In this document: one piece after another, positions 11,207-23,900 of the stretch | How the letters are laid out: each line of letters opens with the position of its first letter | Position numbering within the stretch: the stretch's first letter is position 1 | From: Chromera velia | Taxonomy: Eukaryota > Sar > Chromeraceae | Assembly (NCBI GenBank): GCA_018398765.1 | Contig: JAHBMJ010000084.1 | Span: 1 to 57,465, forward strand | DNA length: 57,465 bases | Reading direction: 5' to 3' | The notes under the pieces: generated by a model | Told to the model about the DNA's origin: nothing | Seen by the model: only the letters and a program-made list of their open reading frames with translations | The model's database searches: none | Translations under genes and position numbers: made by a program

Positions 11207-12240
11207 ATGACAGCGGGGATTCGCCTGGTCCTTGCCGTGGCTTGTGGACTGCTCCTTTCTGTCTGCACATCGGCCACGACTGCCGAAGCTGGCCGCTTCG
11301 GGTTTATCAAAGGGCTGATTCCAGGCCTTCAGGAAGCAAAATGGGCCATCGATGTGGCGGATAACTCTGAGAAAGTGGCAAACGAGTTCAAGAAGGGAAG
11401 TGGACAAGAAGGCCAGGCAACGCAAGAGAACACCAACAACGCCATCGCTGATCTTAATGCGAAGGTCTGTTGTTGATTCGCGCGGATATTCAGATGGCTG
11501 GAAGAATCAAAGTTCGCTCCGATCGACTCCATTGTGTACAGCAAGAGGATGAGCTCGCGAAAGGACTCCATGACGAGCAAGAGGCCGCAAAGCACACCTT
11601 TGATTCAAACTGCCCGAAAGTTCCTGAGTACGAGAGGGATTACAGCTTCCAATGCCCCGAGAACTTCGAGCCTGCAGACTTCAATACGGACAAATGCTGG
11701 GGGAAAGAGTCAGCAGGATTTCAACCCAGAAAGTCGATCTCAGTCATCACCGCCCGTTCCATATGCTTGTGCTATATCGATACATCAATCGATCTCCCTT
11801 CTTGCAGCTTCAAACCACCGATGAACACGGATTGGTCAGACTGCTGCTCCCGAAGGGCATCCAGTTCTGGTTAACGCAATCATTGCATGAATGAGCACCG
11901 TGGTCCTTGCTCAACTCGAATCTTCTTGCAGCGTGGCTCTGGTCGATTTCACTCTTTCCACCATCCAAGACAAAAAGAACTGGGTGAGTGGTGTCCCGAT
12001 ATCAGAAATCGCCAACCAACAAGACTCTGCACCGTCTGGAATGGCCGAGTGACCAGATGGGTGATTGAAACCTTGCAGGAGCTGAAATGCTGTGCTTTTT
12101 GGCCGAAGGTAGCAGAGAAAGAAGGCACTGTTGCTGGAGCGACAACTTCCGCAGAGGTCAAGCGTCTTCGCTTGAAAAAGATTCCAGTGCAAGGCCCCAT
12201 TTCAGAGGACGATGGGACCATCATTCACTCAAAGAGTTGA
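11207..12240 (+). CDS. Small secreted protein of unknown function (5 exons)
   Basis: Exons 11207-11464, 11542-11742, 11808-11869, 11932-11983 and 12079-12240 join to about 244 codons. The start gives a clear signal peptide (MTAGIRLVLAVACGLLLSVC, cleavage probably after TTAEA). The mature part begins GRFGFIKGLIPGLQEAK and is hydrophilic, with scattered cysteines (SNCPK, SFQCPEN, DKCWGK, FCVAL, ELKCCAFW) that could form disulfides. The first exon ends NAIADLNAK and the last exon ends HSKS. Exon 2's donor (gtcatc) is the least certain and was chosen because it keeps phase with exon 3; the other junctions have good signals. No family is recognised. Confidence 0.55.
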
Positions 12241-13360
12241 ATCAGATTCTTCCGGCTCCCGGGATTCTAAGCAATCCGATGTCTGGCCATTGATATTGGA
12301 ATGCCAGCCAAACTGCAGTAAACGACTGGAAGCGCCACAGTGGCCGCCGCCACATCTGGATTTGAGTCATTGTGTTGCACATTGGCAACAAAGTTTATAT
12401 AAAAGAACCGGATTTGATGTAACCTCTATAAATCTCTATTAAAAAAGTTTCAAGTGAAGTTGATTTAAATAAAATATAATTTCAAATAAAGTTTTTTTTC
12501 TTTTTTACCGCGGTGATACGTTAATAGGAGATTTAAAGCTTGTTTTTCAGTCAAAGTTGAAAAAATATTGAGCCTAGAATACTAGTTTAATACAAGAATT
12601 AAAATATTTTTATTTATATTGCTAGATTTATTATTTTTTTAAAAGTTTTGTACCTGAACCTAAATATAAAGTTACTGTCAGAATCTTGCGTTTTCATAAC
12701 TTGGTGGCACACTTAATACAGAAAATTGCTGGTCGAGTAATGAGCAGTGCCATTGGTAAGTAAATTGGCGTAATCAACGATCCGTACTAAAAAAATCAAT
12801 TCAAGTTTTGAAAGTATATATAAGAACTGACAAAAACAACTTTAAAAAAAAAAATGAAATGCTAAATGAATTGCTGAATATCTACTAAATCGATCAATGA
12901 ATCAATGAATAACTAAATTGTAATATTGATACTATCAAATTTCTGTTTTAGAATTTCAACTTATAAAAACAATTAAATGAATTCAGAACAGTTGCCAGCG
13001 TCGCTGCGTTACTGCAATTACTGCGATTTTGACGTGTTATTGATTCATTTAACTAGTCATTCAATTAATTTAATAAAGTTGAGTTAAGCCTGAGATCTGA
13101 GCAGGACCGACCCTGCTGATCCCAGAAAATTGTTTTCCAGCTGATCAATCAGTAGATTCACCGATTAATCACCACTCAAACTTTTCTTTCGGAAGATTTA
13201 AAGTTCCAAAATGAAGCCCGGGGCCGGGGAGATCCACATGCGGTTGTTGCACATTTTTCAGTCAATCCCAAAGGGAGAGAGACCCCAGTGACAGTTTTGC
13301 CTTCGGCATATGCGATCATGCACGGAGGTGTACTGTGCATCACAATCAAAAAGCATTCGA
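12241..13360. other. AT-rich intergenic spacer
   Basis: Strongly AT-rich with homopolymer A and T runs; no open frame of interest on either strand. It separates two genes that converge, one ending at 12240 on plus and the dynein ending at 13361 on minus, so it should contain both 3' untranslated regions. Confidence 0.6.
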
Positions 13361-14932
13361 CTAGTCATCAAGCTGCGTGAGGAGTGCCACCCCTCGCCTG
13401 ACCCAGTGGTCCCCTGGAAGGTCAGAAGGCAACTTGATGAACATAACGAAGTTGGTTGAGTGGCCGGTGGTCGAGAGAGTTCCCTTTCGAGTTGATACTT
13501 TGTACACGGGACAGCTGTAGTGTGGGAAGGGCGCGATCGATGATGCCTCTTTCGGCTTCATGTGGATCATCGGGAGGGGCACGAAAAGGACTTTCGGGTC
13601 CGATTCTCGGAGGGTCCTGAGAGGGAACGAGAGAAAACAAGTGTGTGCAGCAACTAAGTGAAGCCAGAAAAGAGACGGGAAAAATGTGTGAGATTCAAAC
13701 CGGTCTCAAGGCAGAAGCAGAGATCCCCGTGTGACTGACTGACAGACGGAGAAGGACAAAAAAACACAAGGAACGCTTTCATGGAAACAATGATACTATG
13801 GATAACAAAAATCCCGATAAGACACAGGACAGAAGACCGACCGTCCCCACAACCACCCTTCAGACTGAGTGACTGACGAACGAACTGACTTTTTCGGGCG
13901 ATCATACGCGCAGCCCTCCAAGAAGAGTCCGTAAACGTACACGCCTTCCTCTGGCTCCTCTGTCGGGTCCTTCAGGGGATAGTCGAAGTCGAAATCGACC
14001 TGCAAAAATTTAAGTCGAGAAGGGCGAATCAGAGTTTGAACTTGGGTGGTCAGATTCTCTAGTTTCGAATAGCAAAAACATCAACTTTTACGCCACTGAA
14101 TAGGACTGGGTGTCGCATTCAACCCCGGGCGAAACTGTCGCTTGTAAGGAATATTGCCAGGAAGGTAGAGTGAAAAAACAATGAGGCGTGCAGAATATCT
14201 CATCCTTCACACAGGGCCAACCAACCTTATCGATTTCCACTTTGTTTCTTCGTGCGAAATTCTGAGAGGCCCCTGTGAGGAACGACTGGGTGAAGAAGAA
14301 ACCGGAAAGCCAGAAGGTGAACGGCTTGCCCTCTGCAATCCATTTCTGCAGACACAAACACAGCAAACACAAAACAAAAAGTTGCCCACAGATCAGAAAA
14401 GGAATCGAAGTAAGCTCAAGCACGCTTTGCCCCCCCTAAAACTTCTCTCACAAGAGTAAGAAAAACCTCCATCCGTTCCTGAAATCCTGTCTCGTCTCCT
14501 TCTACTTTTTGTCCCCCTCACCTGGAAGAAATTGATCCTGTCCATCAGATCGTTCACGTAACTCCCCAGCGGCTTCAGAGAGGGAAAGGACTTTCCCGCC
14601 CACATTTGAGGCACCTTCCCGTCGAAGATGGAGTTGAACGCGTCCTCCAGTTGTGCAGACAGCAGAAGGAGACCCTGAACCGCCTTTTGGATATCCTTCA
14701 GAGACGATCGGACGATCTGCGAATTGAGGAGTGGACGCAAAAAAAAAGAAGTCGGTTGAACTTGCGCTTCAATTATCATCGACGAAGGTGCAGACCGAAA
14801 GTCGGCTGGACAGCATCCAGAAAAAGACCAAAGAGGAAAGTTATCGAAAGCACAGGATATGAGCTTTCATTGTGCATACAGGCAGACAAAGCTACACAGA
14901 AACAGCTGCCCATTGGACCCTGCGCCCATAGG

Positions 14933-14963
<31 letters not shown>

Positions 14964-17015
14964 ACACACACACAAGACACATCCTAAGAGAGCAGAATAA
15001 ACGACAAAAATCCAGAAGGCCCGAATTTCTCCCGACACGCTTGACTGACCCGAATCAACCCGTTGTATCGCACCAGCTCCTGGCAGAGCACGGTGTTCAT
15101 CGACTCTTCGTAGAGCACAGGGTACCTGCACAGTCACAGAAGATAAATGAATGTCGTAATTGACGGTTATCTGAACAGATCATTACACGTAAAACGATAT
15201 TCTACCTTTCTTGAGAGCGAGAGAAGCACAAAGAACAAATGCAATTCCCCAAATACCCTGCAAAAAAGCCCGCAGACGTGAATGGACAGACGAAAAGACC
15301 TGCCATTCTCTCCCATTCTCATTTACTCACTTACTTTTGCTGCACCTCGTGTACATCCCAAGGCTCCGGCACTCTTCCAAGGATGTCCGCAGCGATAGAC
15401 CCCACGAGCTCCTCTGACGACTGCCCTCCTCCCTCCCCTCCTCCCTCTTGGCCCTGCACAAAATTAAGGAGACAAAAGGACTCGGGTGTCAAAGGCCGCA
15501 AGTCGTCCTTCAGCACAGTTAGAGACAGAAAAGAAACAAGAACCATGCACAGACTTCAAAGGTCTGTGCGCGCACACTCTGCTTTTCTGCTCAGTTCTGT
15601 TGCCGACGGAGACAACCTGAGTCTGACTTTACGTTTTCGGATTGTCTGACCCAACCATCTGATTTCTCATGATCCGCTTTCACTTATCCCATACTCGAGA
15701 CAGACATGCACACCTACCAACATGTCTTAAACACCACTTCTCACTTAGCCTCTGAGTATACTGTCTCCTCATGTGAGCACAATTGTCATGAAAGAAAAGA
15801 CACGTGACTGACCTGAGTGAGAAGGAGGTCGTCCATCATTTTGAAAGTTTCGTTCTGCTCTTTTGTAATGTTTGCATTCGCATGGAACCCGAACACAGCC
15901 GGGTCTGCAATCTGAGGGAACCCCCCTATATGGTCCAGGTAGGTCTCTACAGGGCCAGGCACCGGAATGGTGTACTCCGGACACGTGGGCCCTCCAAGTG
16001 AGAATCCTTCTTTGAACACCGAGTCGTTGTAGAACCCCTCCAGGAGGGTCACCAAGAGACGGCGGTCCTTGTCGTCTGTCACTCTGCCTCCGTAGTTGCA
16101 CTCTCCTGTGAGGTACTTGATCGCCTGCAGGAAGTCATGCAGTGGGCGGGGGTATGAGCTTCAGCGATAAAAACAAAGGTAGAAAGAGTCATTTATAGCG
16201 GACTACGCGTATTAAAAACGAGTCAAACAAGATAGGCGTGCTTTATGGGACTTTCATTTCTTTGTCTCAGCAAAGTTCCGATCCTTGAAAAGCCTTCTGA
16301 AGGCGGCTGTCAAGCACACGAACCGGTAGAGATCCGTTGCAAACTGATTGCTGTTCTTTCTGACCTTGAAAGGCGTCTCCTCAGGGTACTCTTCGATGAA
16401 CATCCTGAGCTGCCGAGCTGAAATCCTCAAGTCGGACTCGTTGAATTCGTACGGAATGTTCCACCCAATCGGGCCGAAGTTCCGTCTCTCCTGGATGACC
16501 GCGTGGAAGAAGCAAAGAGAGAAGAGGAGCTTCTTGAACTCCATCTCCTTCGTGCAGCCCTGCAAGGAAGAAATAGTGTGTGATTAATTTCTTTGTCTGC
16601 AAATTAGTCTTTTCTGTATTCATGGGCGTAAAGGAATTTCAGGATTGCTTTTAGTGAACAAGAATAGCAAAGGTTTGCGAAGAACGAATGGGATTCACAT
16701 GTGATTCTTCCTGTCTGCGTCGGTCGGCGTCCCTGACTCTCTTTGCTCTTGGACAAAAGAAGGGTCCATGACGGCTGTGAATCTATCCATCATACAGAAA
16801 AAGTGCTTTTGTCGTCATTGGATGAGTAGTGCCTTGTGACTGACGTCAAAGAACTCAGGATCAGCGATTGGGTCTTTCGTATAGGAGCCCATCACGTTCG
16901 CACGGAGTCCCTTGGGGGGCTCGTTGGTCATCTTGACTCCGTTCTGAAGGACGGAGACGGGGAACTTGATCGAAGGATAGGAGGTCAACCAGAGACGGAA
17001 CTCTCTGTGGGTCTG

Positions 17016-17076
<61 letters not shown>

Positions 17077-20000
17077 GAAACAGATCCGTATTTTCTCCGT
17101 ACTGAATGAAAGGATGATTATTTGGGCACTATTGCACATACCTCAGCGAAATTAATTCTACTGCCTAAATGGCGAAGACATCAGTTGAACAAGAATGATT
17201 TCTTCAGCCAACGATCCCCTTACTGACCTTTGTTGGGTCCATGGTCTCGCAGATCTTCTCGAGGTCTCCCATCCAGCTGGTGGCAAGATGACAGTTCTGG
17301 AGGACCACCCAGTCCCCTGTCTGTTTGGCCTCGTCAATCAACGCGGCTGCTCTCTTGCCCTGGCCCTGACCTGTGGAAGAGAAGTGGGAGGGAGGACACA
17401 GAAACAAGGCATTCGATTGGTTGGACAGGAACGACAGAATGGAGCTTATTTGGGTGATCAAAAACAAAACGGTCCCAGAACTGGATCTATTGACTGATTT
17501 CTTTCCCAATGACCGTGAGTTGTTTCTTTGATCCAGAACAGCTTGGAGAGAAGTCTTTAGTATCATGTGGACCGGTTGATAAATTGACTGACCGAGAGAA
17601 ATGGAGTCCATTTTTTTCTCTTTCGAGTCTGCAAACTTCACCACGGCCCCGAACGGATCGGAACCCGGAGAGAGAATGAAGATCAAGGGCGCCGTCTGCA
17701 TGCAGACAAAAAACACAGAGAAGAGGGTTACATGATCGCTCATAGATACGATCGCAGGTAGTTTTGCGGTTGCGAATGCGAGAAAGAGAATAAGAGAACA
17801 AGAAAAACACCTCTCTTCGCTTCATGGGTCCTGTGCTGACATCAATCAGAATTCTCACCCAAGACCGTCTTGCAGTCCAGCTCAATGAATGGAGAATCGA
17901 ATAAGAAAAATAAAAGCCATGAAGCTACGGAGACAGACACAAGGACTGACGCAAGAGGAGTCCGCATACGACCCTGCAAGATCAAAAGGCGGAGGAGAGA
18001 TAAAATCCTTTCCGATTTCCCCTTCGACTAAATCCATGATGGCAGGCACCAGTCGGTCTGGCCGCAAGCACCTGAGAACGAGGAGCATCTGGAAATCCGA
18101 CAGGCCCCCGCAGGAGGCGGGAAATTCCTCCTCGTGTGGAGAGGGGCTGTCGTAGATGGTCTTCCAGATAGAGAGGCCCTGCTGCTGCATAAAGGACGGC
18201 CCAACCGACTCGAAACCCTTGATCTTGCCTGCACGTATAGACCCACATGACACACACAAGAGAGGGGAGATATGGGTGACTGGGAATCAGTCTCGTTGCT
18301 TCATGCTTTCTTTCACTCAGTGCGGGGACTGGGCCCAAGCAGAAGGACAAAAACTTTGCACAACCCAGGATCAATGCAGATGTGTGCAATACAACACTGG
18401 TTAATTTCCGTTTATCATCCGTCGACTGACTGACTGACTGACTGACTGACTGACTGACTGAGTCTGTTGATCTCTGTCCACGTTCTCTCAGGGACCCAGT
18501 CGGCCGGTTTGGGTGGAGGTTCGATGAGTTCGTTCCCTCCTGTGAGGAGGAATCTCAGCTCCTCCGTCTCGATCTTCTCTTCAGAGAGCATCAGCCTCGA
18601 GCAGAGGAGAAAGGAGAACAGGAGCTTGTGACGCTCAAACAGGGACCTGCAGAGGGGGAGAGAGGAGGGGAGGGAGAGAATGAGACGTGCGATAAGTGGA
18701 CACACACCGAAAGAAAAAATGAATACTCGTGAAGTGCGAATAGATTTGTGTTTTGTAGCGCTGGACTAGGGACCGTCCGATCCATCAGCCGGCCGGCCAA
18801 CCGACTCACAGACATGGTGCAACAGTGGACCGCGAATATTTTGAAAGGGCCATGCACTGACCTGCAGATGTTCCTATAGAGAATCAAAGTGAAGGTGTCG
18901 TTCAGATTCGTCAGTCGTTCGCTTAGCTCAGTTGCCGGAGGAGCCCTGGCGATTGACTGCAGAGACACAGTATGACATGGAAGCAGGGAGATATGAGGAG
19001 GTCAGCCTGGGGGAAATAGTAAAAATTATGTTACCTAACAGCAGTGGGAGCGCAAAGAGTAAACACATGGTGAAAATCAAAAGATCCGGTGAGAGCAGGA
19101 GGTTGAAAAGAACTGAAAACAACGTGATTCAACCAGCTGAAATCCCCAAAGTTCCTCTCTCTGTCCACCATGCAAATCCCTACCTGAATGAAGAGGTTCA
19201 CAAAGAACGGAAGAGAGTACTGGTACATTGGGTCGATGTTTGCAAGGTCTGCAATCACAAAGAAGAGCACGGAGGCCCTGAAGGCCACAGGGACGTAACT
19301 CTGTCGGGCCTGGTCGATCCGTGCTTCGGTCTCCTCTCCAACCTGCAGACAGACAGAAAGAAAGAAAAGGAGGGGGAATTCACAACATGTGCTCCAATCA
19401 AGCCATGGGAGACGGCGGTTCTCTTCTCTCCTGCCTGACTTTCTGTATGTTTAGTCTGGTCAAGCTGATTCTTCTTTTGACAAAGCTTCTCTGATGGTTC
19501 ACAACACGGGGCGACCTCTTCCTCACTCTCTATCTTCCTATCTGCTTTTCTGACCTTCTGCTTCTCTGCGATCTCGTTGGAGAGAACTTTGGACTTCGAG
19601 AGAATGTCAATTGCACTCTCATCATCCAGAATGTTTCCTTCTGAGCTCGAGAGGACGTGCAGAATCTTATCCTCGATTTCCTTCAACTGTTTTTTGTTCT
19701 CTGCGCCCTCCACGATCAACCGGGCCTTTTCGTCCTCTAGCTCAGGCTTCTCCTTTGCCACCACAATCCCCAGCAGCTGGTCCTGGAGGCCATCCCGGGT
19801 AATCATGAAGTTCAAAAGAGTCACCTGCAAACACACACACAGGCAGGCACAGCAGAGAAAAGGCGTTGAAAAACAACACAAAAGTAGAATGCAGTCCATG
19901 CAGCGACAGTCAAGACGAAATCAAGAAAAGAGAAGGAAAGAGAGGACTAGAGTAGAGAAGAGAGGAAACGCAGATGAACGAAACAAAGAAACACAAAACC

Positions 20001-20914
20001 AATGTCGATTCACATAAGTCGAACAGACCTTCACTGCGACCTCAGGAAGATAATGAGGATTTCTCAATTTGGTGGTCACGTAAAATCTGAAAGTCGGGGA
20101 GTAATCCAGGATGTTGTCTCCAATTTTGATCATGAGCGTTCCACCCTGTTTGAAGGTCTGATTCAACAACAGAGGTTCCAAAGTGGGATCCAATTCTTCA
20201 TCAACGTTCTCAATCAGATAGTGCATCCCCATTCTGATTGCACTTTCAAGTTTCCGCACAAAGTCGGGGTCTGACAATTTGACCACGACAATCTGCGATG
20301 CCTGTCCCATCTTCTTGATCCACTTGTTTGCTTGACCCTGGGGATCGATACACAAAGGCCATCTCCGGGCCTTGCTGATGATGATTCCGTTCTCCACACT
20401 GAAGGAATCATTAGGCAACCCCTTCATGGTCCACTCCCGGATCTTGACGGGGTCTCCAAGACAGCGCTCAAGAGCGAAGTTCTCACTTCCCGGAATCTCC
20501 TTCTCCTTGCATTTCTCCACCCACGAGGCGACCTGCTCGCTTCTGAAGGCGGGCGTGAACGCACCTGCAAAGACAAAAATGTGAAACGGGTGACTTGTTT
20601 GTACCAAGAAGACTGATCGAAGTACCTCTTCCGAAAAGTGTGGATGGAACACAGAGGGGCTTGCTGCTCAATCTTTCTCCCACATCGACTTTCTTTCTCC
20701 GTATCCCTTCAGCCACCATATCCACTCACTGACCGAGGTACGCGATCAAACCGGCAGAGACGATGACATCTCCAGTCAAGTTGATGTAGTCCAGACCCAA
20801 CTGATGCGCACTCTCTGTCCATCTACTCTTCTCTCCTCCGAGAGATTCAATCAACTGCTGTGCTCTGATCAACTTCTTTTGACAGTCGTCGACCTGCACA
20901 TACACGCAAATATT

Positions 20915-20951
<37 letters not shown>

Positions 20952-23900
20952 TCACACTTGCAGTAAGCAACCAGTGAATTCAGTGCTTTGAAGTCTCTCC
21001 ACTTTCTTGCACAATCTGGACGGCCTACTTGGTTGCGTCAGTGTGTTTGAAAGGCATTCTGTGTTTCTGAATGCTTTGAGTTTTGTGTGTCTGGAAAAGG
21101 CTCGTGAATCTGACCTGTGATGACCGTGCAAGGTTTTGCACGTTGAAAATGAATCCGACTTTGCACGTTCAACTGAGAATTGTCCCTTTCTGTGCGTCGT
21201 CAACGCACGCTGAGTTGCGACATGAGTTGGAAAGAGAATCCAAAAGAAGACGCAAGAAACGGGCAAACCCAAAACGTGGTACGAGGCTACGGAAATCTCT
21301 TGACAGACCTGAGCAGCCAGGCTCGCTTTCTCTTCCTCCATTGCCTGCAGTTTTGCCTGCATCTCTGCCAGTTTGTCCTCCACCTCCTTTAGCTCGGCCT
21401 GCTTCTTCCTCAAGCCCGCCATGACGGTGCCGTATTCCTCCTCTGCAACTGCGAGGGCTGCCTTTTTGGGAGCGACGACCTTGGCGACCCTGTCGTAAGT
21501 CTCCATCGCCCTCACCCAGGAGCAGAGACCGAAGGCGGCCTTGGAGACTTTTTGGACCTGCGAACACAAAGGCAGACACACAGATGGATGGGGATTCCTT
21601 TTTGTCCCCAGAACAGTAGGGAGAGAATGAGACCGAAGCCAACACTTGAATATCATGATCGAATGACGTTGCGCGTGTCCAAAGACGTTCCGTTCAGGAA
21701 CAAAAAGAGAGAGAGACTCCAATCCTGTTTCGTGTCGCAGGGGGAAGTTGTGCAAGGCCCCACTTTGAGCTTTTACTTCGAGTCTCAAATTACATGTTGA
21801 AATGCCATTTTTAGCAAAACTTGATGAAAAACAAGGAAAGAAAAGCTGCACATCATACCAACCTTTGAAGGTTCGAAGTCCTCCTCCACAACATATTTCT
21901 GGATTTTCTTCACGATCTCCGGTTTGATGTTATCCTTATCAAACTCCTTCAAAGACTTCAAAAAGTCAGAAGCAGAAGCCATCTTCTGAGCAGGTCCCCA
22001 GAAGTCCTGTACCATCTTTCCGGACTCGTCTCTCTTCCTCTCTGGGGCAACTTCTTTCAAAATACACACAGCCTCCAAGACCAATTTGACTGGGCCTGGG
22101 GGTTTCTTCATCGCTTTGATCTCTGCAATGTCTCCCGATGTGAGAGTGTCCAGAGCTTTCACGGCAGCCTCAAGGGCCGGCATCGCCTCTGCCAGCTCTG
22201 CCTCGCACTCTGTCTTGATGGCGTTGGCTTTGGCAGCACTCTCACTCGCTGCGGCCTCCTCTCCCGCCACAACCTCTTTGATTTTTGCGGTCTTCTCCGT
22301 CTCTTCTCCGACAATAATCATCATCTTTGCAGTCTCTTCACCCTGCAAGAGTCAGACAACGAGAGGCATGATTCTTTCGATGCAGATATTAATGCAGATA
22401 CGGAAAAGAAAGACACAGAGAAATCCTCTTTTCATTACTTTCGGGGAATCAACTGGTCCTTCTATTGACAGGCACACCGACCGACCTTGACGACCAGCTT
22501 TGGCTGGAGTGCCGTGAGTTCCTCCTGCATTCCCTGCACGGACTCCTCTGTGGTCCTCAATTTTTCCAGACCAATCTCGTACCTGCTCTTTGCCGCACTG
22601 ACGATGTTCCGCTGCTCGGCTGCAAAATGCAAAGCAGGGAAAGACAGTAAGAAGAGGGGAAAAGGGAGAGATTCAAGACCGATAGCTTGCTTCACTGTTT
22701 TCTTTTCCAGCTTTGTGCATCAATATGTGGATGGAGACTGCCGTACCGGTATCCCAAACGATGAACGATTGTAAGCGACTGGAAGGGCACCGGCTCTTTT
22801 TCATGCAAAATTTTTGTAACGGCCTGTCTTTCGTTTCTGTCTCAATCTCTTGCTCTATGCGGGTGTGTGAGAGGCGGGGACTGCGCACTGACCGAGCACT
22901 TGCTTGAAGGTGTTGATAAGCTCTAAGTAGGATGTCGGGGTGGCGTAGTACTTCCTTCTCAGGGCGTTCCAGAACCGCACTGCGAGTTGCCGAGTGCTGG
23001 CGTGCATGAGGGAGCACATCTCCACGCAGGAGGTCCGGACTTGTGCCTCCATCTCGACAGACCTGCAGGCAAGAATGATGATGATGCAACAATGCATGAG
23101 TGCAAACGTGGATCGACATCCGATTTTCGGTGAGAAGAGATGAAACGATCAATCGAAATAGAAATGCTCTGAATGGAAGAACTACCAGAAAGGCAACATT
23201 TTGGGTGTTGGTGATGATTTGTAAAAGAACAGCATCAAGAGAAAGTGCGTAGCAGAGAGTGAAAAAGACAAACCTCCAAAAATGAAAAACGAAGAATGAA
23301 AGACTGACGAAAGGAATCTCTCTGCCACCGAGACAAGTGCATCCTCAGGCCACTCAGAGAACCAGTCGATGGTGCAACAGTTGACAAGAGACGGGAATTG
23401 ACGGAGACGGGCCCTGAAGGCGTCTCCGATGGGGGAGAAGCACAAGACAATGTGCAAAAGTTTTTGGCATCTTGAAACGAAATAATTGAACAGCTGTTGG
23501 GGTGTCCCTTCTGGTGCTTTGCCATCAGCTGCTGCGGCCTTCCTGACCATCTCGCACACAGCTGCCTTTTCGTCTGGAGGGAACAGATTGGGCACTTCAC
23601 CTGTATTCAAGAGATTGTTGATGTCTTCAACAAAGGACTCCTCCTTGATCTGACTGTCTGAGAATAAAAATACCTGGCCGTCTCCTTTCCCTCCTGCTCT
23701 TCTAAGCACTTCCTTGATGTCATCTGCCCACTCTGTCTTCCCGTAATGTTTTGTGATTTCAATCGAGTATACCTCAAAGTCACCCATAAAGGAGGCAAGA
23801 CGCGTCAAACTCTGCCGCCCCGACCCTCCCACTCCCACCAGAAGCGCATTGCCTCCCGGTGACTTGATGATACGGGCTACCTTGGAGAGATGCTCAATGG

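Noticed and set aside
17861-17882. Tiny candidate dynein exon (LDCKTVL) between exons 17951-18228 and 17593-17695
   Set aside because: Flanking exons already join in phase 0 as ...[11 protein letters not shown], matching the family. Adding the piece would leave one base over and break the frame.
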